NCBI RefSeq assembly: GCF_900102225.1
Contig: NZ_FNBF01000004.1
Coordinates: 1-64,000 of the forward strand
Direction: 5' to 3'
Length of the DNA stretch: 64,000 bases
Source: Eubacterium pyruvativorans
Lineage (GTDB): Bacteria > Bacillota > Clostridia > Peptostreptococcales > Anaerovoracaceae
Below the pieces are notes generated by a model. It was not told the origin of the DNA. It made no database searches and saw only the letters and a program-made list of their open reading frames with translations. Below are positions 33,711-42,534 of this stretch, piece by piece. A program made the translations under genes and the position numbers. Within the stretch, counting starts at the first letter, position 1. Each line of letters begins with the position of its first letter.

Positions 33711-36700
33711 ACAGACTGATTCGTGAAAATGTCAATTGGAAACGGCTGGATGCACTGGAGCACAGCGCATATGAATGTGTCATTCAGGACGCATATATCG
33801 CCCGGGAAACCGGGTTTCTTCACGTGGTTCTGGGACTGAACTTCATCGTGCCCTGGGAGGACGAGCGTCATCTGAAGCAGGCTGTGGTGAATGCAATGGA
33901 AGGACTTCCGGGGGCGAAGATCGAGTACCGCTATGACCGGGAACACATGGCGCTTTCAGACGAAGACATCATCCGGCTCTACCTGCCCCGGCTTCTCGCC
34001 CTCTCGTCCAGTTCCCTCAGGAATGCGGTGAATCCGGAAGAAGTCAGCATCCGGGAGGATGAGGTGATCCTGAAATCCTTCAGTGAACTGGCGACCGGCC
34101 GGCTGAACCGGGAAATGGCGCCGGAGCTCAGCGCCGGTCTGAACCGGGAGCTGGGCATCCGGGCCCGGGTTCGATTCTGTTTCGATGAGGAATGCCGGCC
34201 GGAGCCGGAAAAGGAAGTCATCGAGAGCTATGCGGCGGAGGATTCTCCCACTGCAGGGCTCCGTTACGAGGATCCGGTGGCTCCTGGTGCTCCGTGGGGT
34301 GACGCTCCGGCGGAAGAAGCACCGACGGCGGACCAGCTTCTGGAGGCCATGGGGGGCATGCCGGCGCCGGAGGAAGAAGGACAAAATATTACGGAGGCGC
34401 CGTTCGACTTAGCGGCGGAAGTCCGCCGCCCGAAGACCGTTCGCAGAAAGGCGAAGTCGAAAGCTCTCCGCCCGGGTTCCGAAGTGGGGAACCCGGATCT
34501 GCAGCCGGTATTCGGCCGCCGGATCAACGGCGTATCCACGCCTTTGAAAATGGTGAACTCCGAAAGCGGCCATGTGATCGTAGAAGGAATCATCTTCCAC
34601 ATCGAGACGAAGCCGATCAAGAATAACAAGGTGATTCTCACAATCCTCATTACGGACAAGAAAGGCTCCACCTGCCTGAAATCGTTCATGAAGAACGAGA
34701 AATGGGAAACGGTGGGGGAGAAAATCCACGAAGGAGATTACATTGTGGCGGAGGGGGATGCCGAGTTCGACAAGTTCGAACGGGCGGTGGACGTTATGGT
34801 CCGCAGCATATGGAAGGGCACCGTACCGAAGCGGCAGGACCACTGGAAAGACGGAAAGCGGGTGGAACTGCACTGTCATACGAAGATGAGCGCCATGGAC
34901 GGCCTGAACGAGCCGGATCAGATTGTGAAAATGGCCGCTGCCTGGGGACAGCCCGGCGTGGCCATCACGGACCACGGCGTGGTACAGAGTTTCCCGGATG
35001 CGGCGAATACGGCGGAAAAACTGGCGAAGAAGGGTACCAACATCAAGGTTCTCTACGGCATGGAAGGCTATGTCTTCGATGACAGGGACTGCATCCGGGA
35101 GGACGGCAGCATCGAATACAAGAAAAAGCCCACCAACCACATTATCCTCCTGGTCAGAACCCAGGAAGGAATGAAGAACCTCTACAAGCTGGTTTCCATC
35201 TCCCATCTTCAGTATTTCTATAAGCGGCCGAGGCTGCCGAAGTCGGTACTGGCCAGGTACCGGGAGGGGCTCATCATCGGTTCCGCCTGTGAAGCCGGGG
35301 AGGTATACCGGGCCATTGAGCGGGGGGATTCTCCGGAGGAGCTGGAGGAACTGGCTTCCTTCTACGATTATCTGGAGATTCAGCCCAGGATCAATAACCG
35401 GTTCCTGGTGGAGAAGGGGGTCTACACCGAGGAGCAGCTGCTGGAGAACAACCGGAAGATCGTGGAACTGGGAGAAAAGCTGGGAAAGCCGGTGGTGGCC
35501 ACCACAGACGCCCATTACAGTGAACCGGACGCTGCCATTTACCGGAATATCCTGCTTTATGGCATGGGATTCAAAGATGCGGAGAACGGACAGGGACTTT
35601 ACCTGCGCACCACCGACGAAATGATGGAGGAATTCGCTTACCTGGGAGAAGAGAAAGCCCGGGAAGTGGTGATCGAGAATACGAACCGCATCATGGATAT
35701 GGTGGATGAGGGCATCCGGCCGGTGCCGAAGGAGAAGTGCCCGCCGAAAATCGACGGTGCCGAAGAAGAGCTGGAAAACGAGTGTTACCGGCGGGCGAAA
35801 GAGCTGTACGGTGACCCTTTGCCCCCGGAAATCGAGGAACGGCTGAAAACAGAGCTCACGGCGATCATCAGCAACGGATACGCCGTCATGTATGTTTCCG
35901 CCCAGCGTCTGGTGGCGAAGTCCAATGCGGACGGCTATCTGGTGGGATCCCGGGGATCTGTGGGATCGTCCTTTGCCGCCACTATGGCGGGCATCACCGA
36001 GGTCAACCCGCTGCCGCCCCACTATGTCTGCCCGAAGTGCAAGCATCTGGAGTGGGGGGATCCACAGCAGTACGATAACGGCATCGACATGCCCCCGAAG
36101 GCCTGTCCGGACTGCGGAACCATGATGAAGCGGGACGGTTTCGGGATTCCGTTTGCCACCTTTCTGGGGTTCAAGGGGAACAAGGAGCCGGACATCGACC
36201 TGAATTTTGCCGGCGAATACCAGCCCCGGGCCCATAAGTACGTGGGGGTGATCTTCGGTCAGGAGAACGTGTTCAAGGCGGGAACCGTGGGCACCATTGC
36301 GGAGAAAACCGCGTACGGTTATGTCCGGCGGTTCTTCGAGGAAACGGGGCGGCCGGCGAACAAGTACGAGATCGACCGTCTGACTGCGGGGTGTACCGGG
36401 GTCAAGCGCACTACGGGCCAGCATCCGGGGGGCATCATTATCGTGCCCCGGGATCACGAGATCTACGAGTTCTGTCCGGTGCAGCACCCGGCCAACGACA
36501 CGACCACGGACATCGTCACAACTCATTTCGATTATCACAAGATCGATCAGAACCTGTTGAAGCTGGATATTCTGGGGCACAATGTGCCGTCCATGATCCG
36601 GCAGCTGCAGGACATGACGGGAATCGATCCGATGGAGGCGGACCTGACGGACGAGGAAACCCTGAGCATTTTCAACGGCATTGAAGCCCTGAAAATAAAG

Positions 36701-37615
36701 GATCCGGATTACCGGTTCCGCCACGGAACCTTCGGAATCCCGGAGTTCGGCACCAGTTTCGTCCGGCAGATGCTGGATGACGTCAAGCCCAGCCGGTTCG
36801 AGGATCTGATCCGTATGTCCGGATTCTCCCACGGAACGGATGTATGGCTGAACAATGCCCAGGACTATATCCGGGAAGGAGTTGCCACCATGCGTGAGGT
36901 GATTTCCACCCGTGACGACATCATGAACTTCTGTATGCTTCACGGCATCGAAAACGAAACTTCCTTCCGGATCATGGAAGAGACCCGAAAGAAGAATCTG
37001 GTGCTGACAGAAGAGCACAAGCAGGAGATGAGGGATCACGGCATACCGCAGTGGTATATCGATTCCTGTGCGAAAATCAAATACATGTTCCCCCGGGCCC
37101 ATGCAGTGGCCTACGTTATGATGTCCTTCCGGATGGCCTGGTACAAGGTGCATTATCCTGTGGATTTCTACGCCACCTTCTTCACCAGTGCGCTGGAGGA
37201 TTTCGATGCGGACACGATTCTGAAAGGCAAGGAAGCGATTCTGCAGGCCATGGACAATGTGAAGGCCAAGGGAAATGAGGCGACGGCAAAGGAAAAATCC
37301 AATGTCACGATCTACGAACTGGCCTACGAAATGTACTGCCGGGGATATGAATTCCTGCCGGCAAAGCTGGGGATCTCGGAAGCCACACGTTTCTGGAAAA
37401 AGGACGGGAAGGTGCTGCTGCCTTTCGCAGCCTATGACGGCGTAGGAGCGGTGGCGGCCCGGGACCTGGTCCGGGCCTATGAAGAGAAACCGTTTGATAC
37501 CGTGGAGGACTGTGCGAACCGGGCCAGACTGGGGAAGGGGGTCATCGACACCCTGCGCAGCCACGGCGTATTCGAAGGTCTGCCGGAGACGGATCAGATC
37601 TGCTGGGCGATCTGA
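33707..37615 (+). CDS. polC: DNA polymerase III alpha subunit, PolC type, without exonuclease domain
   Basis: The replicative polymerase has 1302 residues, against about 1430 in Bacillus. Order seen: N-terminal domain, acidic linker (about 165-265), OB fold (about 285-375), PHP, zinc ribbon (CPKCK and CPDCG), catalytic PDIDLNFAGEYQ (Asp829, Asp831), GTVGTIAEKTAYGY and GCTGVKRTTGQHPGG, then thumb and C-terminal regions. In typical PolC a DEDD exonuclease (DVETTG) splits the PHP domain. Here YGMEGYVFDD runs in about 18 residues to TNHIILLVRTQEG, so that domain is absent. All nine PHP ligand positions are filled: His389, His391, Asp398, His423, Glu453, His478, Cys528, Asp601, His603. The ATG overlaps the ispG stop. 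Confidence 0.95.
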   Translation: MNRLIRENVNWKRLDALEHSAYECVIQDAYIARETGFLHVVLGLNFIVPWEDERHLKQAVVNAMEGLPGAKIEYRYDREHMALSDEDIIRLYLPRLLALSSSSLRNAVNPEEVSIREDEVILKSFSELATGRLNREMAPELSAGLNRELGIRARVRFCFDEECRPEPEKEVIESYAAEDSPTAGLRYEDPVAPGAPWGDAPAEEAPTADQLLEAMGGMPAPEEEGQNITEAPFDLAAEVRRPKTVRRKAKSKALRPGSEVGNPDLQPVFGRRINGVSTPLKMVNSESGHVIVEGIIFHIETKPIKNNKVILTILITDKKGSTCLKSFMKNEKWETVGEKIHEGDYIVAEGDAEFDKFERAVDVMVRSIWKGTVPKRQDHWKDGKRVELHCHTKMSAMDGLNEPDQIVKMAAAWGQPGVAITDHGVVQSFPDAANTAEKLAKKGTNIKVLYGMEGYVFDDRDCIREDGSIEYKKKPTNHIILLVRTQEGMKNLYKLVSISHLQYFYKRPRLPKSVLARYREGLIIGSACEAGEVYRAIERGDSPEELEELASFYDYLEIQPRINNRFLVEKGVYTEEQLLENNRKIVELGEKLGKPVVATTDAHYSEPDAAIYRNILLYGMGFKDAENGQGLYLRTTDEMMEEFAYLGEEKAREVVIENTNRIMDMVDEGIRPVPKEKCPPKIDGAEEELENECYRRAKELYGDPLPPEIEERLKTELTAIISNGYAVMYVSAQRLVAKSNADGYLVGSRGSVGSSFAATMAGITEVNPLPPHYVCPKCKHLEWGDPQQYDNGIDMPPKACPDCGTMMKRDGFGIPFATFLGFKGNKEPDIDLNFAGEYQPRAHKYVGVIFGQENVFKAGTVGTIAEKTAYGYVRRFFEETGRPANKYEIDRLTAGCTGVKRTTGQHPGGIIIVPRDHEIYEFCPVQHPANDTTTDIVTTHFDYHKIDQNLLKLDILGHNVPSMIRQLQDMTGIDPMEADLTDEETLSIFNGIEALKIKDPDYRFRHGTFGIPEFGTSFVRQMLDDVKPSRFEDLIRMSGFSHGTDVWLNNAQDYIREGVATMREVISTRDDIMNFCMLHGIENETSFRIMEETRKKNLVLTEEHKQEMRDHGIPQWYIDSCAKIKYMFPRAHAVAYVMMSFRMAWYKVHYPVDFYATFFTSALEDFDADTILKGKEAILQAMDNVKAKGNEATAKEKSNVTIYELAYEMYCRGYEFLPAKLGISEATRFWKKDGKVLLPFAAYDGVGAVAARDLVRAYEEKPFDTVEDCANRARLGKGVIDTLRSHGVFEGLPETDQICWAI

Positions 37616-37945
37616 CAGCCGGCGTGTACCCTTTTCTGCCCTTCTGAAACGTGCCGGAAAGTATACATGCAGAACCGCAAAAAATACTTTCAAAAACATA
37701 TATAGTGGAGTAATATAGTAACTGCCTACTACATGTTGTGCTTTCCGGTGCGGAAGACCCGATTGGAGACTATATTTCGTCAATTCGTGAAAACCGCATC
37801 AGTACTGCCGGGAAGCGTGAAACAGACGTGAAGCAGGAATGATGCAGATACTATTTCGGGGACAGCGATCCCCGTTTCTTTATGACATCGCCGCAGCCGG
37901 CGGAAATTCGCTGCAGTGGTTTAGGAGAGGAAAAGGGTAAGTGAC
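37616..37945 (+). promoter_or_regulatory. Long nrdD leader, possible riboswitch or attenuator
   Basis: This 330-bp gap has no gene. TATAGT boxes at 37701-37706 and 37714-37719 lie in an A+T-rich start region, and a paired ACATATATAGTGG/GTAATATAGTAA pattern there resembles NrdR boxes. The RNA after it can form TTCCG-GTG-CGGAA (37744-37755), ends with a terminator at 37857-37881, then a GCAGC/GCTGC stem, then nrdD. GAAGCAGGA followed by ATGCAG recalls the 3' box of cobalamin riboswitches, but the rest of that consensus is missing. I call it a structured leader of unknown class. Confidence 0.5.
37857..37881 (+). terminator. Leader terminator before nrdD
   Basis: CGGGGA (37857-37862) and TCCCCG (37869-37874) pair around a 6-nt loop, followed by TTTCTTT. 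It lies 65 bp upstream of the nrdD start, inside the leader, where it could attenuate transcription. Confidence 0.65.
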
Positions 37946-40150
37946 ATGGGAACTGAAGTGAAAGTCAATGTGATCAAGCGGAACGGAAAGGAAGTCGGAT
38001 TCGATGTCCGGAAAATCGCCAATGCGATCCGGAAAGCGAATAACGAAGTGGATCCGATCCATCAGATGAATCCGTATCAGATTGAAGCGATCGCCGACAA
38101 GGTGGCGGATCAGTGCCGCCAGATGGCCCGGGCGGTGAATGTGGAGGAAATCCAGGATATGGTGGAAACCGGCATCATGGAGATGCGGGGCTATGAAGTG
38201 GCCCGGAAGTATGTGCGTTACCGGTACAAGCGTTCCCTGGCCCGGAAAGCCAACACCACGGACGACGAGATTCTGGCGCTGATCGATGCGAACAACGAAG
38301 AGGCGAAGCAGGAGAACTCCAACAAGAACCCGATGATCAATTCCACCCAGCGGGACTACATCGCAGGAATGGTCAGCAGAGATATCACGGACCGTCTGCT
38401 GCTGCCGGATGACATCGTGAGAGCTCATCAGGACGGAATCATTCATTTCCATGACAGCGACTACTTCCTGCAGAAGGAACATAACTGTGATCTGATCAAT
38501 CTGGAAGATATGCTCCAGAACGGCACGGTGATCAGTGAGACGATGATCGAGAAGCCCCACAGTTTCTACACTGCCTGCAACATCACCACACAGATCATCG
38601 CCCAGGTGGCTTCCAATCAGTACGGCGGCCAGTCCTTCACCCTGTCCCACCTGGCTCCTTTCGTGGATGTGAGCCGGAAGAAACTGAGAAAACAGGTGGT
38701 GGACGAGAGAATGGCCTGCGGGGAAGTGCTGGATGACGAGATCATCGACCGCACCACGGAGATGCGCCTGAAGCATGAAATCAAGTCCGGCATCCAGACG
38801 ATCCAGTATCAGCTGATCACGCTGATGACCTGCAACGGCCAGGCACCTTTCGTCACAATGTTCATGTATCTGGATGAGGTGCCGGAGGGAAGAACGAGAG
38901 ACGACCTGGCCATGTGTATCGAGGAGGTGCTGAAACAGCGGATTCAGGGGGTGAAGAACGAGAAGGGGGTCTGGATCACGCCGGCATTCCCGAAGCTGAT
39001 CTACGTGCTGGATGAAGATAACATCCATGAAGATTCCCCGTACTACTACCTGACGGAACTGGCGGCGAAGTGCACGGCGAAGCGAATGGTGCCGGATTAC
39101 ATCTCTGCGAAGGTGCAGAAGCAGCTGAAGAAGGGATCGGTCTATACCTGCATGGGATGCCGTTCCTTCCTGACGGTAGAAGACTCTCAGAGAAACCCGG
39201 ATGGCAGCTACAAGTTCTACGGCCGGTTCAATCAGGGAGTCGTCACCATCAACCTGGTGGACGTGGCCTGCTCCTCCTATGGGGACATGGACAAGTTCTG
39301 GGAGATCCTGGACGAGAGACTGGAGCTCTGTCACAAGGCACTCCGGCTGCGGCATGAGCGGCTGAAAGGGACGGTTTCTGATGTGGCGCCGATTCTGTGG
39401 CAGTACGGTGCGCTGGCCCGCCTGAAGAAGGGGGAGACCATCGACAAACTGCTGTACAACGGCTACTCCACCATTTCCCTGGGATATGCCGGTCTGTGCG
39501 AGATGTGCTGGAGAATGGTGGGGGAGAGCAACACTTCTCCTGCCGGAAAGGAGCTGGCACTGAAGGTCATGCAGCGGCTGAACGACAAGTGCGCGGAGTG
39601 GAAACAGGAGGAAAACATCAGCTACTCCGTGTACGGTACACCGCTGGAATCCACCACCTATAAGTTTGCCAAGTCCCTGCAGAAGCGTTTCGGTGTGATT
39701 CCTCATGTGACGGACAAGAACTATGTGACCAACAGCTACCATATCCACGTCACGGAAGACATCGATGCCTTCGACAAGCTGACCTTCGAATCCGAATTCC
39801 AGAAGCTGTCCCCGGGCGGTGCCATCAGCTATGTGGAAGTACCGGATATGCAGAACAACATCCCTGCCGTGCTGGCGGTGATGAAGCACATTTACAACAA
39901 CATTATGTATGCGGAGCTGAACACGAAGAGCGATTTCTGTGAGGTCTGCGGCTACGACGGAGAGATCCGGATCGTGGAAGACGAGTCCGGAAAGCTGGTA
40001 TGGGAGTGCCCGAACTGCGGCAACCGGGACCAGTCGAAGATGTCAGTGGCCCGCCGTACCTGCGGCTACATCGGAACCCAGTTCTGGAACCAGGGACGGA
40101 CCCAGGAAATCAAGGACCGGGTGCTGCACCTGTCCACGCCGGCGCTGTAG
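37946..40150 (+). CDS. nrdD: Anaerobic ribonucleoside-triphosphate reductase (class III)
   Basis: The 734-residue glycyl-radical enzyme makes dNTPs from NTPs without oxygen. The N-terminal ATP-cone is seen (VNVIKRNGKEVGFDVRKIANAI), then the barrel, a zinc ribbon (CEVCGYDG and CPNCGN), and the radical site RTCGYIG with Gly707. The activase gene nrdG is not adjacent; it lies 13 kb away at 53344. The leader suggests regulated expression. The ATG follows a GAGAGGAAAAGGG SD region. Confidence 0.95.
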   Translation: MGTEVKVNVIKRNGKEVGFDVRKIANAIRKANNEVDPIHQMNPYQIEAIADKVADQCRQMARAVNVEEIQDMVETGIMEMRGYEVARKYVRYRYKRSLARKANTTDDEILALIDANNEEAKQENSNKNPMINSTQRDYIAGMVSRDITDRLLLPDDIVRAHQDGIIHFHDSDYFLQKEHNCDLINLEDMLQNGTVISETMIEKPHSFYTACNITTQIIAQVASNQYGGQSFTLSHLAPFVDVSRKKLRKQVVDERMACGEVLDDEIIDRTTEMRLKHEIKSGIQTIQYQLITLMTCNGQAPFVTMFMYLDEVPEGRTRDDLAMCIEEVLKQRIQGVKNEKGVWITPAFPKLIYVLDEDNIHEDSPYYYLTELAAKCTAKRMVPDYISAKVQKQLKKGSVYTCMGCRSFLTVEDSQRNPDGSYKFYGRFNQGVVTINLVDVACSSYGDMDKFWEILDERLELCHKALRLRHERLKGTVSDVAPILWQYGALARLKKGETIDKLLYNGYSTISLGYAGLCEMCWRMVGESNTSPAGKELALKVMQRLNDKCAEWKQEENISYSVYGTPLESTTYKFAKSLQKRFGVIPHVTDKNYVTNSYHIHVTEDIDAFDKLTFESEFQKLSPGGAISYVEVPDMQNNIPAVLAVMKHIYNNIMYAELNTKSDFCEVCGYDGEIRIVEDESGKLVWECPNCGNRDQSKMSVARRTCGYIGTQFWNQGRTQEIKDRVLHLSTPAL

Positions 40151-40184
40151 ACAAAGAAAACGATTTTTCCGGTCGCCCGGAAAG

Positions 40185-40232
40185 GCCGCCGGCCCGAATG
40201 AAAGGATCATTCGGGCCGGCGGCGCTGTTTTT
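40185..40232 (+). terminator. Strong intrinsic terminator of nrdD
   Basis: A perfect 17-bp stem, 40185-40201 and 40207-40223, begins GCCGCCGGCCCG and has an AAGGA loop. It is followed by GCTG and six Ts. Confidence 0.92.
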
Positions 40233-40413
40233 TGTAGGTTGCAGCACAATCATCTGTGGGCAGGAGCACAATCTTTCGGAATGAGCTGGCCGGCGTGAAG
40301 AATGTGTTTGCCCTCGGATTGATGCACAGGTTATACTGGAAAAGGTTGTGTTTGAAAACAGAAAATATTCTTCCGGATTACCAGTCTGGGAGGGGAAATG
40401 GATAGTTATTATT

Positions 40414-42135
40414 ATGGGGAAATGGAAGAACAGTGAGAAGCACCGGAAATTCATCGGCAGCAGTTTGTTACTGGCATTCATCATTCTGCTGGAGATGAAT
40501 CTGGTGGTCCATGCCTTTTCTTCCGTCATGCTGCACCGGAATTCTGAGATTGTGTTTCGTACGATTCTGCAGAATGAGCAGCAGGATCTGCGGTCTTCGG
40601 TGAATAATACAATCCGGGATGTGGAACGGGAGCGGGCCGAACTGAAACAGTTGGGAATGACAGAGGGGGAGATCCGGAAAGTCGTCCGGAATCATCTCTC
40701 TCAGAAGATTCACGCCGACCGGTTCAGTGACGGTCAGTATATGTGGGTGAATCAGATTATCGATTACCGGGGCGGTGACCGGTATGCCATCCGTCTGATT
40801 CATCCGAACCTGAGGCGTACTGAGGGGGCATATCTTTCCACGAAAACGAAAGATGTCATGGGGAATACCCCTTACGCCGATGAACTGCGTATCATAAAGA
40901 AGAGCGGGGGCGGCTTTCACCGCTATTATTTCAAAGACCTGGATGACGATGAAGTGACGGAGAAGGTCGCTTATTCCAGATTATACAGGCCGTACAACTG
41001 GGTGATCAGCGCTGGAGAAAATCTGGACGGCGTCAGGTCCTATGAAAGGCAGCAGAAGGAGATCATTGCGCCGTATTTGCACCGGGTCGGTCTGTCCCTC
41101 TCCGGGATTCTGGCAGTGATTACACTTCTGACGACGGTTTTCTACACCATGCGGTTCAACCGGATTCTGGTGGGAAAGAATGAGGAACTGAAAACAACTG
41201 CCTACCACGATGCTTTGACGGGCATCTATAATCGGGGCGGGCTGATTGTCCATCTGGATGAATGGATTGGGGATGCCCGGACCGGGGGCATGACCGGTGC
41301 CTTTCTGGATCTGGATGATTTCAAGTTGATCAACGATCTGTACGGCCATCCGGCCGGAGACGCTGCGCTCTGCCGGCTGACGAATTTCCTGCAGCAGCGA
41401 TTTCCGGATGGGCTGATCGGCAGAACCGGCGGGGATGAATTCTGTGTCGTCCTGCGGGAAGGAAGCCCTGAAGAACGGTCCGAACGGATCCGGGAAGCTG
41501 CGAAGGTGGTTCAGGAATTCACTTACCGCGGAGATCGGATCCGGTATTCCGTGTCCGTCGGCTATGCAGACTTCCCATCCCAGGCCGAAACAAGGGATGA
41601 ATTCATGCGCATCATGGACAATGCGCTCTATGCTGCGAAAGAGGGACGGGACCACGAAGCAGTCCGTTTCCATCCGTCCCTGGCTCACATCAAACGGGAG
41701 CATCTGGGATTCAGCGTAAAAAACATGGCATTCGGCATGCCGGGATCCTTTCTGGTCTACCGGGCGGAGGGGGAGGAACAGATCCTGTTCGCAAACGATC
41801 ATCTGATTGATCTCTTTGAATGCAGCGACTACGAGGATTTTCTGGAATACACCCACGGGAGCTTCCGGCATATTGTTCATCCGGAGGATCTGGAGCGGGT
41901 GGAAGAGACCATCCGGTCACAGATCCATGAGGGAAGAAATCAGGCGCCGGATCAGGAAACCGGGTTCGAAGATTATGTGGAGTACCGCATTCTGACGAAG
42001 ACGGGAAAGGAAAAGTGGGTGATCGACATGGGACGCCTGGTTCATGACGAGCACTACGGCGAAATTTACTATGTGTTCCTGCAGAATGTGGATACGCTGA
42101 AGAGAATCAGTGAAGAGGACAGCCGCTGGCTGTAA
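40414..42135 (+). CDS. Membrane diguanylate cyclase: Cache sensor, GGDEF, PAS
   Basis: From the ATG at 40414 the product has 573 residues; a GTG at 40348 is an alternative but would sit almost on the start point of a -10-like TATACT (40333-40338). A first membrane helix (FIGSSLLLAFIILLEM) is followed by an external Cache-type sensor domain (DGQYMWVNQIIDYRGGDRY and YNWVISAGENLDGVRSY), a second helix, then a GGDEF domain with intact active site at about 339-343. An RFPD tetrapeptide lies upstream with one residue more than the canonical I-site spacing. A C-terminal PAS-like domain follows (FLVYRAEGEEQILFAND). It should make c-di-GMP in response to an external small ligand. Confidence 0.88.
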   Translation: MGKWKNSEKHRKFIGSSLLLAFIILLEMNLVVHAFSSVMLHRNSEIVFRTILQNEQQDLRSSVNNTIRDVERERAELKQLGMTEGEIRKVVRNHLSQKIHADRFSDGQYMWVNQIIDYRGGDRYAIRLIHPNLRRTEGAYLSTKTKDVMGNTPYADELRIIKKSGGGFHRYYFKDLDDDEVTEKVAYSRLYRPYNWVISAGENLDGVRSYERQQKEIIAPYLHRVGLSLSGILAVITLLTTVFYTMRFNRILVGKNEELKTTAYHDALTGIYNRGGLIVHLDEWIGDARTGGMTGAFLDLDDFKLINDLYGHPAGDAALCRLTNFLQQRFPDGLIGRTGGDEFCVVLREGSPEERSERIREAAKVVQEFTYRGDRIRYSVSVGYADFPSQAETRDEFMRIMDNALYAAKEGRDHEAVRFHPSLAHIKREHLGFSVKNMAFGMPGSFLVYRAEGEEQILFANDHLIDLFECSDYEDFLEYTHGSFRHIVHPEDLERVEETIRSQIHEGRNQAPDQETGFEDYVEYRILTKTGKEKWVIDMGRLVHDEHYGEIYYVFLQNVDTLKRISEEDSRWL

Positions 42136-42228
42136 GTGAGAAAGGTGCGAATTGAGCCAAAAAGTGTAATCCCGCATCCGATGGGGATTAAATAATATCC
42201 ATATATTCGAATTAATATCCAATCACAT

Positions 42229-42280
42229 CGAGAGGGTCATCTGAGATTTTTCAGTGAGCAGATGATCCCCTCGTTTTTTT
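42229..42280 (+). terminator. Intrinsic terminator after the GGDEF gene
   Basis: A 15-bp stem (42229-42243 with 42259-42273) has one mismatch and one G-U pair and is followed by seven Ts. Confidence 0.88.
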
Positions 42281-42362
42281 GTATATAATCAATCTGCTCT
42301 GTATCATTATTCACGCACAGAAAATAATATTAGATTATTTAATCCAGCGGCCGAACTCGCAA

Positions 42363-42397
42363 GGTGCGAAAACAGGAGTTTCGTGCCATTCCGCACC
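42363..42397. repeat. 35-bp hairpin repeat, copy 6
   Basis: Starts GGTGCGAAAA and ends ATTCCGCACC. It pairs with copy 7, which starts 83 bp later. Confidence 0.8.
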
Positions 42398-42445
42398 CAC
42401 GGATTTCGGTCCACCATTTGCATTGACCGAAAGCGAAGAAAAGCG

Positions 42446-42479
42446 GGTGCGAAATTCCAAAAAATCGAGATTTCGCACC
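42446..42479. repeat. 34-bp hairpin repeat, copy 7
   Basis: Arms GGTGCGAAAT and ATTTCGCACC, the most perfect copy; flanking G and C extend it to 42445-42480. Confidence 0.85.
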
Positions 42480-42534
42480 CGCCGCCTCGCCGCACCCGTC
42501 GCCTCGCCGCACCTGCAGCTGCAGCACGCCTGGC

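Larger units (their letters stand above)
42281..42534. other. Non-coding gap with a compound repeat block
   Basis: No gene is seen between the GGDEF terminator and trpA. The block 42333-42479 holds GATTATTTAATCC (42333-42345), hairpin repeat copy 6, a 48-bp spacer and copy 7. The order and spacing match 18572-18715, and the spacers agree at about half of the positions. G+C-rich CGCCGCACC-like repeats follow at 42480-42520. Confidence 0.7.

Noticed and set aside
37747-37755. Further copy of the GGTGCGGAA hairpin repeat in the nrdD leader
   Set aside because: The right arm TTTCGCACC is absent; it pairs with a local TTCCG instead.
34409-37783. Minus-strand open frame of more than 1100 codons opposite polC
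   Set aside because: It is the antisense shadow of polC; its translation has no domain signature and is rich in His, Arg and Pro as expected from reversed codons.
37720-37856. Cobalamin riboswitch before nrdD
   Set aside because: Only a partial match to the 3' box is seen; the GGTGAAAATCC and GCCACTG core is missing or too degraded for a firm call.
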